A stretch of 14,837 nt of DNA, taken from positions 1-14,837 of the forward strand of contig PWSL01000158.1 of the NCBI GenBank assembly GCA_003563255.1, in the 5' to 3' direction. The position numbers and the translations under genes are program-made. The DNA is from Desulfonatronospira sp. (GTDB lineage: Bacteria > Desulfobacterota > Desulfovibrionia > Desulfovibrionales > Desulfonatronovibrionaceae). The notes beneath the pieces are model-generated. The model worked only from the letters and a program-made list of their open reading frames with translations, made no database searches and was not told the DNA's origin. The stretch's first letter is position 1; every line of letters starts with the position of its first letter. Positions 7,188 to 14,124 of the stretch are shown in pieces.

Positions 7188-7201
7188 TTGGAGTACACAT
7201 A

Positions 7202-7549
7202 ATGGGTGAGATAATCCAAATCAGGGTCATGGCTCAGACCCATGATCCGGAGGAAGCCAAAAAACGCTGGGGAGACCTTGCAGCTGCAGCTTTTGACATG
7301 GATAACCTCCAGGTTAAGGCTGGCAAGGATTTTCATATTAAACTGGTGGATGCACTGGTTGACCGCAAAAAACTGGGGTTGCTCCCCCCTAAACTGCAGG
7401 CCGCAATTGAAAAAGATCTGCACCAGGCCTTGGAACTGCGAAACAGGCTGGTAAAGAGCCTTGGTGACTGGGATCCCAGGGCTGCAGACAAATCAGCCTA
7501 CGAACTGGAAGATATCCTGGACCGGATGCAGCAAAGCATAGTTCGCTGA
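7202..7549 (+). CDS. Small conserved-looking protein of unknown function
   Basis: 115 residues from ATG 7202, with GGAG at 7190-7193 nine nt upstream. The frame is open back to 7088, but that part lies inside the repeat element. The protein is soluble, looks mostly helical and is charged, with a segment IEKDLHQALELRNRLVKSLGDWDPR and an acidic C-terminal helix (SAYELEDILDRMQQSI). It has no signal peptide or membrane segment, and I recognise no enzyme motif. It lies 40 nt before ssb in the same direction, so co-transcription with ssb is likely and a role near DNA metabolism is possible but unproven. Confidence 0.75.
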   Translation: MGEIIQIRVMAQTHDPEEAKKRWGDLAAAAFDMDNLQVKAGKDFHIKLVDALVDRKKLGLLPPKLQAAIEKDLHQALELRNRLVKSLGDWDPRAADKSAYELEDILDRMQQSIVR

Positions 7550-7578
7550 AAAAGATCATGCACCGGGCCGGGGATTAC

Positions 7579-7585
7579 AAGGAGG
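7579..7585 (+). promoter_or_regulatory. Ribosome binding site of ssb
   Basis: AAGGAGG, a full-strength Shine-Dalgarno, ends 4 nt before ATG 7590. A second ATG at 7602 (MNKAIIVGRL) is 16 nt away. The first is preferred because MAGSxNK starts are common in related SSBs, though the short spacing leaves some doubt. Confidence 0.65.
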
Positions 7586-7589
7586 AAAT

Positions 7590-8060
7590 ATGGCAGGATC
7601 GATGAATAAAGCTATCATAGTCGGCCGGCTGGGTCAGGATCCCAAGCTTGCCTATACAGCCAGCGGGCTGCCGGTGGTCAACCTGAGTGTGGCCACTGAC
7701 GAGTCCTACACCGACCGGGACGGCAACAAGGTGGACAAGGCCGAGTGGCACCGGGTGGTGGTCTTCAACAAGCCGGCCGAATTCTGTGCCAATTACCTGG
7801 GCAAAGGCAGCCTTGTACTGGTGGAAGGCAGGCTGCAGACCAGAAAATGGCAGGACCAGCAGGGACAGGACCGATATACGACCGAGATTGTGGCCATGCG
7901 GGTCCAGGGACTGGATTCAAGGGGACAGTCCCAGTCCTCGGGCACCTACGTCCAGGCTCCGGAACAGGGCAAGGGACAGACCCAGACCAGGGAAAGCCAG
8001 GAAAGTATGGGCCCGGCCTTCCCCTCAGAGGCCGGAGGCATGGACGAAGCCCCGTTTTAA
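7590..8060 (+). CDS. ssb: Single-stranded DNA-binding protein
   Basis: Binds and protects single-stranded DNA in replication, repair and recombination, normally as a tetramer. The 156-residue protein has an OB fold at 1-110: NKAIIVGRLGQDPKLAYTAS at the start, then ATDESYTDRDGNKVDKAEWHRVVVFNKPAE, with the conserved tryptophan of EWHRVV. LVEGRLQTRKWQDQQGQDRYTTEIV follows. A glutamine- and glycine-rich disordered linker spans about 111-148. The acidic tip MDEAPF matches the family MDxDxPF tail that recruits partner proteins. The linker is encoded by DNA containing GGGGACAGTCCC (7921-7932), the core motif of the intergenic REP elements. Confidence 0.96.
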   Translation: MAGSMNKAIIVGRLGQDPKLAYTASGLPVVNLSVATDESYTDRDGNKVDKAEWHRVVVFNKPAEFCANYLGKGSLVLVEGRLQTRKWQDQQGQDRYTTEIVAMRVQGLDSRGQSQSSGTYVQAPEQGKGQTQTRESQESMGPAFPSEAGGMDEAPF

Positions 8061-8065
8061 AAGAC

Positions 8066-8078
8066 CCCGGACCCCGGG
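8066..8078 (+). repeat. Short GC-rich stem-loop after ssb
   Basis: CCCGG (8066-8070) and CCGGG (8074-8078) form a 5-bp stem with loop ACC, 6 nt after the ssb stop. No T-run follows, so it is at most a weak or Rho-assisted termination or mRNA-stability structure. Confidence 0.3.
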
Positions 8079-8130
8079 ACCAGGAATACAATAATAGATT
8101 CGCTTCGCCCTGGGGCTGACCCACGCACAC

Positions 8131-8215
8131 GTAAACGTTCAGGGGCCCCGGTAGCGACTAATGGCACAAGGTCTGGGGACTGTCCCCGGCCGGCATCTGC
8201 CCTCTGAATGGTTAC
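8131..8215. repeat. REP-like nested palindrome in the ssb-helicase gap
   Basis: The outer arms GTAAACGTTCAGGGGC (8131-8146) and 8199-8215 (reverse complement GTAACCATTCAGAGGGC) pair imperfectly. Inside, GGGGACTGTCCCC (8175-8187) is palindromic except at its centre and carries the GGGGAC head of the other repeats. The outer arm is unlike those of copies A-C, so this is a different element type sharing only the core. The remaining bases of 8061-8244 show no gene. Confidence 0.55.
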
Positions 8216-8244
8216 GTTGAAATGAACATACAGGATACAGCTTC

Positions 8245-9654
8245 ATGCAACAGAACGACATACTCAGACAGATGTGCCATAAAGAGCTTGCAAAAGCGGA
8301 TATGACCGCCATCTGCAAAAATCGGGGCTTTTCATCCAGGATAGCTTCTTCAGTCAATCTCCTTGAAGGGAGCTTTCTCTCATCTACCGGCGTTCAAGAG
8401 GTCATGGACAGCCTGACCCGTGACGAAGTGGTGCTGTTGCATTATTTGAAATATTTATCCAGACCGGTCGATGTTTCGGCCTTCAGTACCATCTATGGCC
8501 AGGAACAACCCAGGTACTATAATTCCACATTTAATCAGCGCTTCAAGGATGTATTCAATGAGGTCAAAAAGAGATTAATCCGCAAGGGGATTCTGCTTTT
8601 TGCCGAAAATAAAATCATGACACATCTGAGCACCAGACTTGAGAGGACGCTTTTTGACTTCCCAAATGAATTTCACTCCTGCCTGCCCTCCATTTTCAAT
8701 TCAGGCATTCATAGTCCGTTACCAGGTGAAAACAGTACCGCAGATTTAAAACAGAAGCTCATAAATGATCTCAAAGAAGCTGGTGGAGAAGGCGACCCTG
8801 GAGGAGCAGGGCTATTGTTTTCAATTCAGCACGGTGAACTGCTCTTTGTAAACAGACCCTTCAGCATGAATGAAATCAGAAAATGGCAGAGGGACGGCTG
8901 GCAAAAAGCGCTGACAAAGAATAAAGGTGGTTTTTTCTCATATTCACCCGTCATTTCCGTCATGGAAACCGTCACCTATGCCTTGTCCTTTCTGGATGAG
9001 CATGAATGGATTGAACCGGGGCAGCTTGAGCCCATCCTGAAAGTGTTCTGCGGCAATAATCCCCGGAATAATCCCCTGGAAATATGCGAGCAGGGCTGGC
9101 AGCACGGCTGTCTGAACAGGACTGTTGTTGACGGTCGGGCTGTTTACCGCTCTGCAGGGCCTGAAAGTGAACCAGGCGAAAGGCCTGCTCCGGATAAGTA
9201 CCTGCAACTGGACGCCCGCAACCAGGTAATGGTTGATCCGGCTGGAATGACCCTGGAGGACCTGGAAATTCTGGCAAAAATCTCCAGTTTTGAAAATGAG
9301 GACAGCAGGCTCAAGGCGATGCCCAATATTATCAGAATGGGCCGTGAGATGGACAGGTTGCAAGGTGATCAGTTATTTGACTGGCTTACCAGTAATATTA
9401 TTACATACAAAAAGGTTGCGGCAACAGTCAGAAAACGCATGGGAAAGCTTATTGTTCACAAAGGCATCATGGTGGCCAGGGTGCGCGATGTCACTCTCCG
9501 GGTGGCCATTAAGCAGGCTTTCGATGATTCTTCTCTTGTGTTTCTCGATGATGAACACATTGCCTTTGCAGAGGACCTGGCAGTGGCTGTAGCCCATGTG
9601 GTGCAAAAGTCCGGGCACGTGGTAAAGATGGTTAAAACCCGACAGCAGTCTTAA
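8245..9654 (+). CDS. XPB-cassette protein 1, helicase-associated domain protein
   Basis: 469 residues with no helicase or nuclease motif. The N-terminus (about 10-150) has the look of the winged-helix region of bacterial XPB-partner proteins: a short repeat-like helical start, then SLTRDEVVLLHYLKYLSRPVDV and a second helix-rich block. Residues about 318-420 (YLQLDARNQVMVDPAGMTLEDLEILAKISSF ...) resemble a degenerate XPB/Ssl2 N-terminal module by pattern: a strand with N-x-V-x-VDP, then a LAKISSFE helix, then FDWLTSNI. The start is ATG 8245 behind AGGA (8232-8235); an in-frame stop lies at 8218. It ends 10 nt before protein 2, in an operon with the helicase at 11347. Probably a structural or DNA-binding subunit. 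Homology was judged by eye. Confidence 0.75.
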   Translation: MQQNDILRQMCHKELAKADMTAICKNRGFSSRIASSVNLLEGSFLSSTGVQEVMDSLTRDEVVLLHYLKYLSRPVDVSAFSTIYGQEQPRYYNSTFNQRFKDVFNEVKKRLIRKGILLFAENKIMTHLSTRLERTLFDFPNEFHSCLPSIFNSGIHSPLPGENSTADLKQKLINDLKEAGGEGDPGGAGLLFSIQHGELLFVNRPFSMNEIRKWQRDGWQKALTKNKGGFFSYSPVISVMETVTYALSFLDEHEWIEPGQLEPILKVFCGNNPRNNPLEICEQGWQHGCLNRTVVDGRAVYRSAGPESEPGERPAPDKYLQLDARNQVMVDPAGMTLEDLEILAKISSFENEDSRLKAMPNIIRMGREMDRLQGDQLFDWLTSNIITYKKVAATVRKRMGKLIVHKGIMVARVRDVTLRVAIKQAFDDSSLVFLDDEHIAFAEDLAVAVAHVVQKSGHVVKMVKTRQQS

Positions 9655-9664
9655 CGGTTGAAAT

Positions 9665-11350
9665 ATGCAGTTGCAAACAATGGATGTCGGCAACCTGGAA
9701 GTGGTAACAAATCCCTATGACCTGCGCAGGGACCTGCATACTTTCATGGATTACATGATTTCCAGGCAGGTCAAGCGCACAGTCAGGGGCAATCAATTAC
9801 CCAAGGCGGATGCCAAGAGGCTTGCAAGGCTGATGAGTATGTCCCAGGTCAGCCAGGCAGTAGAACAGTACGGCTATAGCCCCTGGCTGAACAAGCTGGA
9901 TGACATTGCTCTGAACATGGGCTGGACTTCCTATGACACTGAAGGGGAATACATCGGTTATACCAGCCAGGAGCCTTCGTTTACAGATAATTATATCAAA
10001 GTGAACCAGACAAAATATTATGATTATTGTGAGTCGTTTCTCCAAAAACAGGAAGACAGTCTGCTGCAAAAGCTGATTAACAGCTATTCTGCCTGTAATA
10101 ACGAATTTTTTACCCCAGGACTGCTGGGTCGCCTTCAACCTTTTGGCAAGCAGGGATGCAGGACAGGGGTGCTGCCGGGCATAAACTTCGCTGAAATCAG
10201 AAGGTTTCTTATGCATCTGCTTGGACAGTGTCCAGGCGATGTGTGGTACAGCGTGGATTCCTTTGTCAGGTTTTTAGAGGCACAGCATCCTTTTTTTCTC
10301 ATCCCCCGGCATCCAAAATTTGCATATCATGGAAATAATAATCAGGATCGCTATATCAATTTCCATGAAAGAAAGATCGACGATTCCAGTCACATGACCA
10401 TCTCCAGCAAAGACACAGACGGTTTTAAACGGGTCGAAGGCAGGTATGTGGAGCGTTTTCTGGAGGGTCTGCCTTTGATGCTGGGCTATGTCGAACTGGC
10501 TTATGCTGAACCCAGGCCGGATATTTATCCCGGGCTGGACCAGATCAGGGCCTTTAAGCTCAATGACTTGTTCCTGAGGGTCCAGCACAAGGCTTTGCCT
10601 GATCCTTGCGTTACAGTGGAACCCAACTTTGAAATCCAGGTTGAATCTCAGATTTACCCGGTGAAAACTCTCAGAAAGCTTGCCCCCCTGACAGACTGCA
10701 AACGGATGGGAACAGTAACCACTCTGAAACTGAACCGCAAAAAAGTTGCCGCTGCCCTGGCAGAGGATGACAGCCTGGATATCAAGGCCATGCTTAAGAC
10801 CCTTTCCGGCAATGAACCGCCTCAAAATGTCGGCATTGAACTGGATGAATGGGCGGGCCAGGCTGACGCCTTTATCCTGTATTCAGGTTTTGGCTTGCTG
10901 GAGTGGGACACTAAGGTCCCGGAAAAGGACAGACACGTGGTTGAGAGTATAGACAAAGGCATTGACCTGGTGAATAATCCGGATGAGCTTTTCCAGGACC
11001 TGGAGCAGGCCGAACATGTCCCGCTGCTTGTATCCCATGGTAAGGGCCGGTTGCGCCCCATGCCGGATACGGCCTGTACAAGGTTTCCCGGCAAGAGAGT
11101 CGCAAAAAGTCCGGCAGCAAAGAAAGAAAGCGTGGTTTTAAAACGCAGCACTGAAATCACCCTGTTTTTTCCAGATAAGCAGAGCTATGAAATATTTCGT
11201 AAGGAAATGCTCAAGGCCGGGTGTGTTTTCCATCCAGACACCAATTCCCTGGGCATCAGGTACCTGAGGTGCGATCAGAAAGACGTTGATGCAGCTTTGA
11301 ACAGCCTGAAAAAGCATTACCGGGTTAAAATCCAGGATCTTGAAAAATGA
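9665..11350 (+). CDS. XPB-cassette protein 2, helicase-associated (XPB/Ssl2 N-domain) protein
   Basis: 561 residues without ATPase motifs. The N-terminal part contains VRGNQLPKADAKRLARLMS (about 40-58), a pattern seen in bacterial helicase-associated proteins. The middle has GDVWYSVDSFVRFLEAQHPFF and a winged-helix-like stretch. Residues about 316-425 fit the XPB/Ssl2 N-terminal-type module: VTVEPNFEIQVES, then LRKLAPLTDCKRMGTVTTLKLNRKKVAAALAED, then IKAMLKTLSG and a closing WAGQADAFILYSGFGLLEWD. A lysine-rich linker (about 475-495) leads to a small C-terminal domain (ITLFFPDKQSYEIFRKEMLKAG). ATG 9665 has no clear Shine-Dalgarno, so coupling with protein 1 is likely. The gene ends in ATGA overlapping the helicase start. 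The closest idea is the actinobacterial gene next to XPB (Rv0862c type), recalled rather than searched. Confidence 0.78.
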   Translation: MQLQTMDVGNLEVVTNPYDLRRDLHTFMDYMISRQVKRTVRGNQLPKADAKRLARLMSMSQVSQAVEQYGYSPWLNKLDDIALNMGWTSYDTEGEYIGYTSQEPSFTDNYIKVNQTKYYDYCESFLQKQEDSLLQKLINSYSACNNEFFTPGLLGRLQPFGKQGCRTGVLPGINFAEIRRFLMHLLGQCPGDVWYSVDSFVRFLEAQHPFFLIPRHPKFAYHGNNNQDRYINFHERKIDDSSHMTISSKDTDGFKRVEGRYVERFLEGLPLMLGYVELAYAEPRPDIYPGLDQIRAFKLNDLFLRVQHKALPDPCVTVEPNFEIQVESQIYPVKTLRKLAPLTDCKRMGTVTTLKLNRKKVAAALAEDDSLDIKAMLKTLSGNEPPQNVGIELDEWAGQADAFILYSGFGLLEWDTKVPEKDRHVVESIDKGIDLVNNPDELFQDLEQAEHVPLLVSHGKGRLRPMPDTACTRFPGKRVAKSPAAKKESVVLKRSTEITLFFPDKQSYEIFRKEMLKAGCVFHPDTNSLGIRYLRCDQKDVDAALNSLKKHYRVKIQDLEK

Positions 11351-13011
11351 GCGGTCAGGGCCCATTGATAATCCAGAGTGACCACACCATCCTCCTGGAA
11401 GTGGCACACCCCTCATACAGGGAATGCAGGGATTTTCTTTCCCGGTTTGCAGAACTGGTGAAGTCCCCGGAGTTCATGCATACTTATCGACTGACCCCTT
11501 TGTCCATCTGGAACGCGATGGCCCTGAGTATGACCAGTGACGAAATCATTCAGGGCCTTGAAGTGTATTCAAAATACCCGATTCCCGGCAATGTCACGGC
11601 TGCAGTGAGTGAATGGGCCGGTATTTACGGTCAGCTGGTCCTGGAAAAGAAATCTGATGAGGCTCTTTACCTTGGCATCAAAGACGAATTAATATTTAAA
11701 CGGCTCCTGGAAAACCAGGACCTGCAGCCTTTCTGGTCTGAAATATCAGGGCAGGGCTTTGTGATTACTCCTGATTTGCGTGGAGAACTCAAACACAAAC
11801 TCATTAAGTTCGGCTATCCGGTACAGGATCTCTGTGGATACATACCCGGGGAACCATTGGAGGTAAAGCTGCAGGCTGCGGGGTCCGACGGTCGGTCCTT
11901 CACCCTGCGTCCCTACCAGCATGAAGCCGTTCAAGCCTTTTATCAATCCGGAAGGGCCGCCGGGGGAAGCGGAATAGTTGTACTGGCCTGTGGTTCAGGC
12001 AAGACCATAGTGGGTATGGGGGTTATGGACAAGGTCGGTGCCCAGACCCTCATCATTACCACCAACAATGTTTCCATCCATCAATGGCGTCACGAGTTGT
12101 TGACCAGGACCAACCTTCAGGAGGACATGGTAGGCGAATTCAATGCTCATGCCAGGGACATCCGGCCGGTCACCCTGACCACTTATCAAATGCTTACCTA
12201 CCGGCGCAGCAAAGAAGGCAATTTTGCCAATCTGAGCCTGTTTACCCAGCAAAACTGGGGCCTTATCATTTATGACGAGGTACACCTGCTGCCGGCCCCG
12301 GTCTTCAGGGCTACAAGCTCCATTCAGGCCAAGCGCAGGCTTGGCCTGACTGCAACCCTGGTCCGGGAAGACGGCAAAGAAGACGATGTTTTTGCCCTGA
12401 TCGGTCCAAAAAAGTACGATCTGCCCTGGAAGATGCTGGAAGAGCAGGGATTCATAGCCGAGGCGGAGTGCATAGAGTACCGGCTGCCTCTGCCCCCTGA
12501 AGAAGAACTTTCTTACGCTATGGCCGGGAAAAGACAACGATTCCGCATAGCCGCTGAAAACAGCAACAAGCCCAGGCTGGTCAGGGAACTGCTGGAGCAT
12601 CATGCCGGGGATTCCATTCTCATTATCGGTCAGTATATTTCCCAGGTGGAAAGCATTGCAAAAGAGCTGGATATATCCATCATCACCGGCAAGACCAGGC
12701 TGGAAGAGCGCAACAGGCTGTATCAGGAATTCAGGGAAGGCAGCCTCAATATGCTGGTGGTTTCCAAGGTTGCCAACTTTGCAGTGGATCTGCCGGATGC
12801 CAATGTCATGCTGCAAATGTCAGGTACATTCGGCTCCAGACAGGAAGAAGCCCAGCGTCTGGGCAGAATACTCAGACCCAAAACAAGACCTTCACTGTTC
12901 TATACCCTTGTTTCACACAATACCGATGAGCAGCATTTTGCCGCCAACAGGCAGATGTTCCTGGTGGAGCAGGGGTACAGATACGATATCCGATATTTTA
13001 AGCCTGACTGA
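11347..13011 (+). CDS. XPB/ERCC3-type superfamily 2 DNA helicase
   Basis: ATP-dependent 3'-5' DNA helicase/translocase of the XPB family. In eukaryotes XPB opens DNA in TFIIH; the bacterial role is unsettled. The 554-residue protein has an N-terminal XPB/Ssl2 module (5-100: LIIQSDHTILLEV ... YRLTPLSIWNAMA ... WAGIYGQLVLEK), then LRPYQHEAVQAF (Q motif region), Walker A ACGSGKT (214-220), TTYQML, DEVH box (310-313), LTAT motif III (334-337) followed by the XPB-specific RED motif (340-342). In the second RecA fold come IIGQY, VVSKVANFAVDLPDANV and motif VI QRLGRILRP (503-511). Everything needed for ATP hydrolysis is present. The ATG overlaps the previous stop (ATGA). The 3' end overlaps the convergent cheR by 14 bp. 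No Bax1-like nuclease is encoded in the window. Confidence 0.93.
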   Translation: MSGQGPLIIQSDHTILLEVAHPSYRECRDFLSRFAELVKSPEFMHTYRLTPLSIWNAMALSMTSDEIIQGLEVYSKYPIPGNVTAAVSEWAGIYGQLVLEKKSDEALYLGIKDELIFKRLLENQDLQPFWSEISGQGFVITPDLRGELKHKLIKFGYPVQDLCGYIPGEPLEVKLQAAGSDGRSFTLRPYQHEAVQAFYQSGRAAGGSGIVVLACGSGKTIVGMGVMDKVGAQTLIITTNNVSIHQWRHELLTRTNLQEDMVGEFNAHARDIRPVTLTTYQMLTYRRSKEGNFANLSLFTQQNWGLIIYDEVHLLPAPVFRATSSIQAKRRLGLTATLVREDGKEDDVFALIGPKKYDLPWKMLEEQGFIAEAECIEYRLPLPPEEELSYAMAGKRQRFRIAAENSNKPRLVRELLEHHAGDSILIIGQYISQVESIAKELDISIITGKTRLEERNRLYQEFREGSLNMLVVSKVANFAVDLPDANVMLQMSGTFGSRQEEAQRLGRILRPKTRPSLFYTLVSHNTDEQHFAANRQMFLVEQGYRYDIRYFKPD

Positions 13012-13822
13012 CATTACAGTATATCTTCAAAGTCTGGTGGACAGGAGTTAGCAGGTCTTCTTTCTGAGGGCCAATAGACTCTTTCTGACCCAGAACGAGC
13101 AACCCGCCTGGCCTTAGGGACCTTGCAATGCTTTCGGCGAGTTCCCTGCGTCGCCGGCCCTGGAAATATGTAAAGACCAGGTATCTGCAGAATACAATAT
13201 CCTGTTCCCGGGGCAGATCGTCTTTTAACAGGTCGAATTGCCTGAAATTGACCATGCGCCTGATTTCATCATGCAACCGGTAGCCGTCCTCTTCCGGCTT
13301 AAACCACTTTCTCAGCAAATCACCAGGGGCTTCCCGCAGCGTCTTTCGTTGGTACCAGCCTTCTCTGGCCCGATCCAGGCACGACCGGTCAATGTCCAGA
13401 GCAGTAATTGAGATGCCGGCCCCGGGAAAGACCGGTTCTATTTCATTTTTCCATAAAAGAGCCATGGAGTAGGGCTCTTCGCCGTTGCAGCATCCAATAT
13501 GCAGCACCTGTAACGGCCGACTGGCGGAATGTTCAGCAACCATGGCCGGCAGTATATCGGCAACCAGATGGTCCCAGAGTTTTGTCTCCCGGAAAAAACG
13601 GCTCACAGTGACTCTGAGCAGGTTGGGCAAAAAGGCTGCTTCCAGCGGATTGGCATCAATGTAGTCAGCATACTCGGAAAAACCTCCAAGTCCCAGCTGG
13701 TAAATACGCGAGAGCACATTGCGCCGACTGGCACGCCTGTATTTGCGCCAGTCCAGTCCTCTTGGAGGGCAGGCCCTTTTTAAAAACTCATCAAAAATCA
13801 TTTCTCTGGAATCCGGTATCAT
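12998..13822 (-). CDS. cheR: CheR-type protein-glutamate methyltransferase
   Basis: S-adenosylmethionine-dependent methylation of chemoreceptors is the usual role. The 274-residue protein has the family's full length. An N-terminal helical CheR_N domain spans about 8-75 (YRRASRRNVLSRI). FFRE (76-79), which precedes the methyltransferase fold, is followed by motif I HIGCCNGEEPYSMAL (108-122), the acidic SAM ribose binder ALDID (141-145) and a CheR-type end (LRPGGLLVLGQKESI). The usual CRN triad of the FCRNxxIYF block is CRY here (212-214, FCRYLVFTYF), a change at a well-conserved position. No other chemotaxis gene is next to it, though motAB lies 12 kb away in this window. The start is ATG 13822 with GGTGG close upstream, only 13 nt from a repeat terminus. 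M8 is an alternative start. Confidence 0.88.
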   Translation of the reverse strand: MIPDSREMIFDEFLKRACPPRGLDWRKYRRASRRNVLSRIYQLGLGGFSEYADYIDANPLEAAFLPNLLRVTVSRFFRETKLWDHLVADILPAMVAEHSASRPLQVLHIGCCNGEEPYSMALLWKNEIEPVFPGAGISITALDIDRSCLDRAREGWYQRKTLREAPGDLLRKWFKPEEDGYRLHDEIRRMVNFRQFDLLKDDLPREQDIVFCRYLVFTYFQGRRRRELAESIARSLRPGGLLVLGQKESIGPQKEDLLTPVHQTLKIYCNVSQA

Positions 13823-13850
13823 CCACCAGCAAGCATTAACACTACAGCGA

Positions 13851-14003
13851 CGTATCTGTTTAGCGCGTTTAAGGAAAGCATGGGACAGGCAACTCCGGGA
13901 CCCACTTGAGCATCATTTTGTGCTCAGAATGTCTCATATTCTGGGACAAGTGGATCCCGGAAGAGCCAGTCCCCGTGCCACATCCAAAGCGCTAAACAGA
14001 TGC
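13851..14003. mobile_element. Nested 153-bp palindromic insertion
   Basis: The ends are inverted: 13852-13866 (GTATCTGTTTAGCGC) and 13989-14003 (reverse complement GCATCTGTTTAGCGC) match at 14 of 15. ACAGCGA just before and ACTGCGA just after look like a 7-bp imperfect target duplication. Inside, CCGGGACCCACTTG (13895-13908) pairs with 13947-13960 with one mismatch, flanked by GGGACAGGC (13882-13890) and GCCAGTCCCC (13965-13974). It encodes no protein. Confidence 0.65.
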
Positions 14004-14040
14004 ACTGCGAAACTTTGTGTAAAGTATCGCCTCGGCCACC

Positions 14041-14112
14041 GGGGACAGGCACTTTTGCCGCCCTCAAACCGTAAAACGGTCGGACTATCCGGCGGCAAAA
14101 GTGCCTGTCCCC
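14041..14112. repeat. REP hairpin unit with perfect 22-bp arms
   Basis: 14041-14062 (GGGGACAGGCACTTTTGCCG then CC) is exactly complementary to 14091-14112. In the 28-nt loop, ACCGT (14068-14072) pairs with ACGGT (14076-14080). It is the best-conserved copy of the unit also found at 6167-6238. Confidence 0.9.
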
Positions 14113-14124
14113 TTCCAGCTTAGT

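Larger units (their letters stand above)
13836..14122. mobile_element. MITE-like palindromic element, copy C, with nested insertion
   Basis: It starts with TTAACACTACAGCGA (13836-13850), identical to copy B's terminus. From 14013 to 14052 it matches the reverse complement of 7131-7170 at 39 of 40 positions, so it is the same element in the opposite orientation. Between these lies extra DNA (13851-14003). The REP hairpin 14041-14112 follows, then TTCCAGCTTA as in copy A, where similarity stops at 14122. The right terminus is missing. The TolC-like fragment begins within a few bases of that break. Confidence 0.75.

Noticed and set aside
7088..7201. Upstream extension of the small gene before ssb
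   Set aside because: This stretch lies in the palindromic element. ATG 7202 has a proper Shine-Dalgarno.
10274..10825. 183-codon minus-strand ORF
   Set aside because: It is antisense to XPB-cassette protein 2, which fits the operon and has domain-like patterns.
11995..12816. 273-codon minus-strand ORF
   Set aside because: It lies wholly inside the XPB helicase gene, whose motifs are unambiguous. The minus reading has no recognisable domain.
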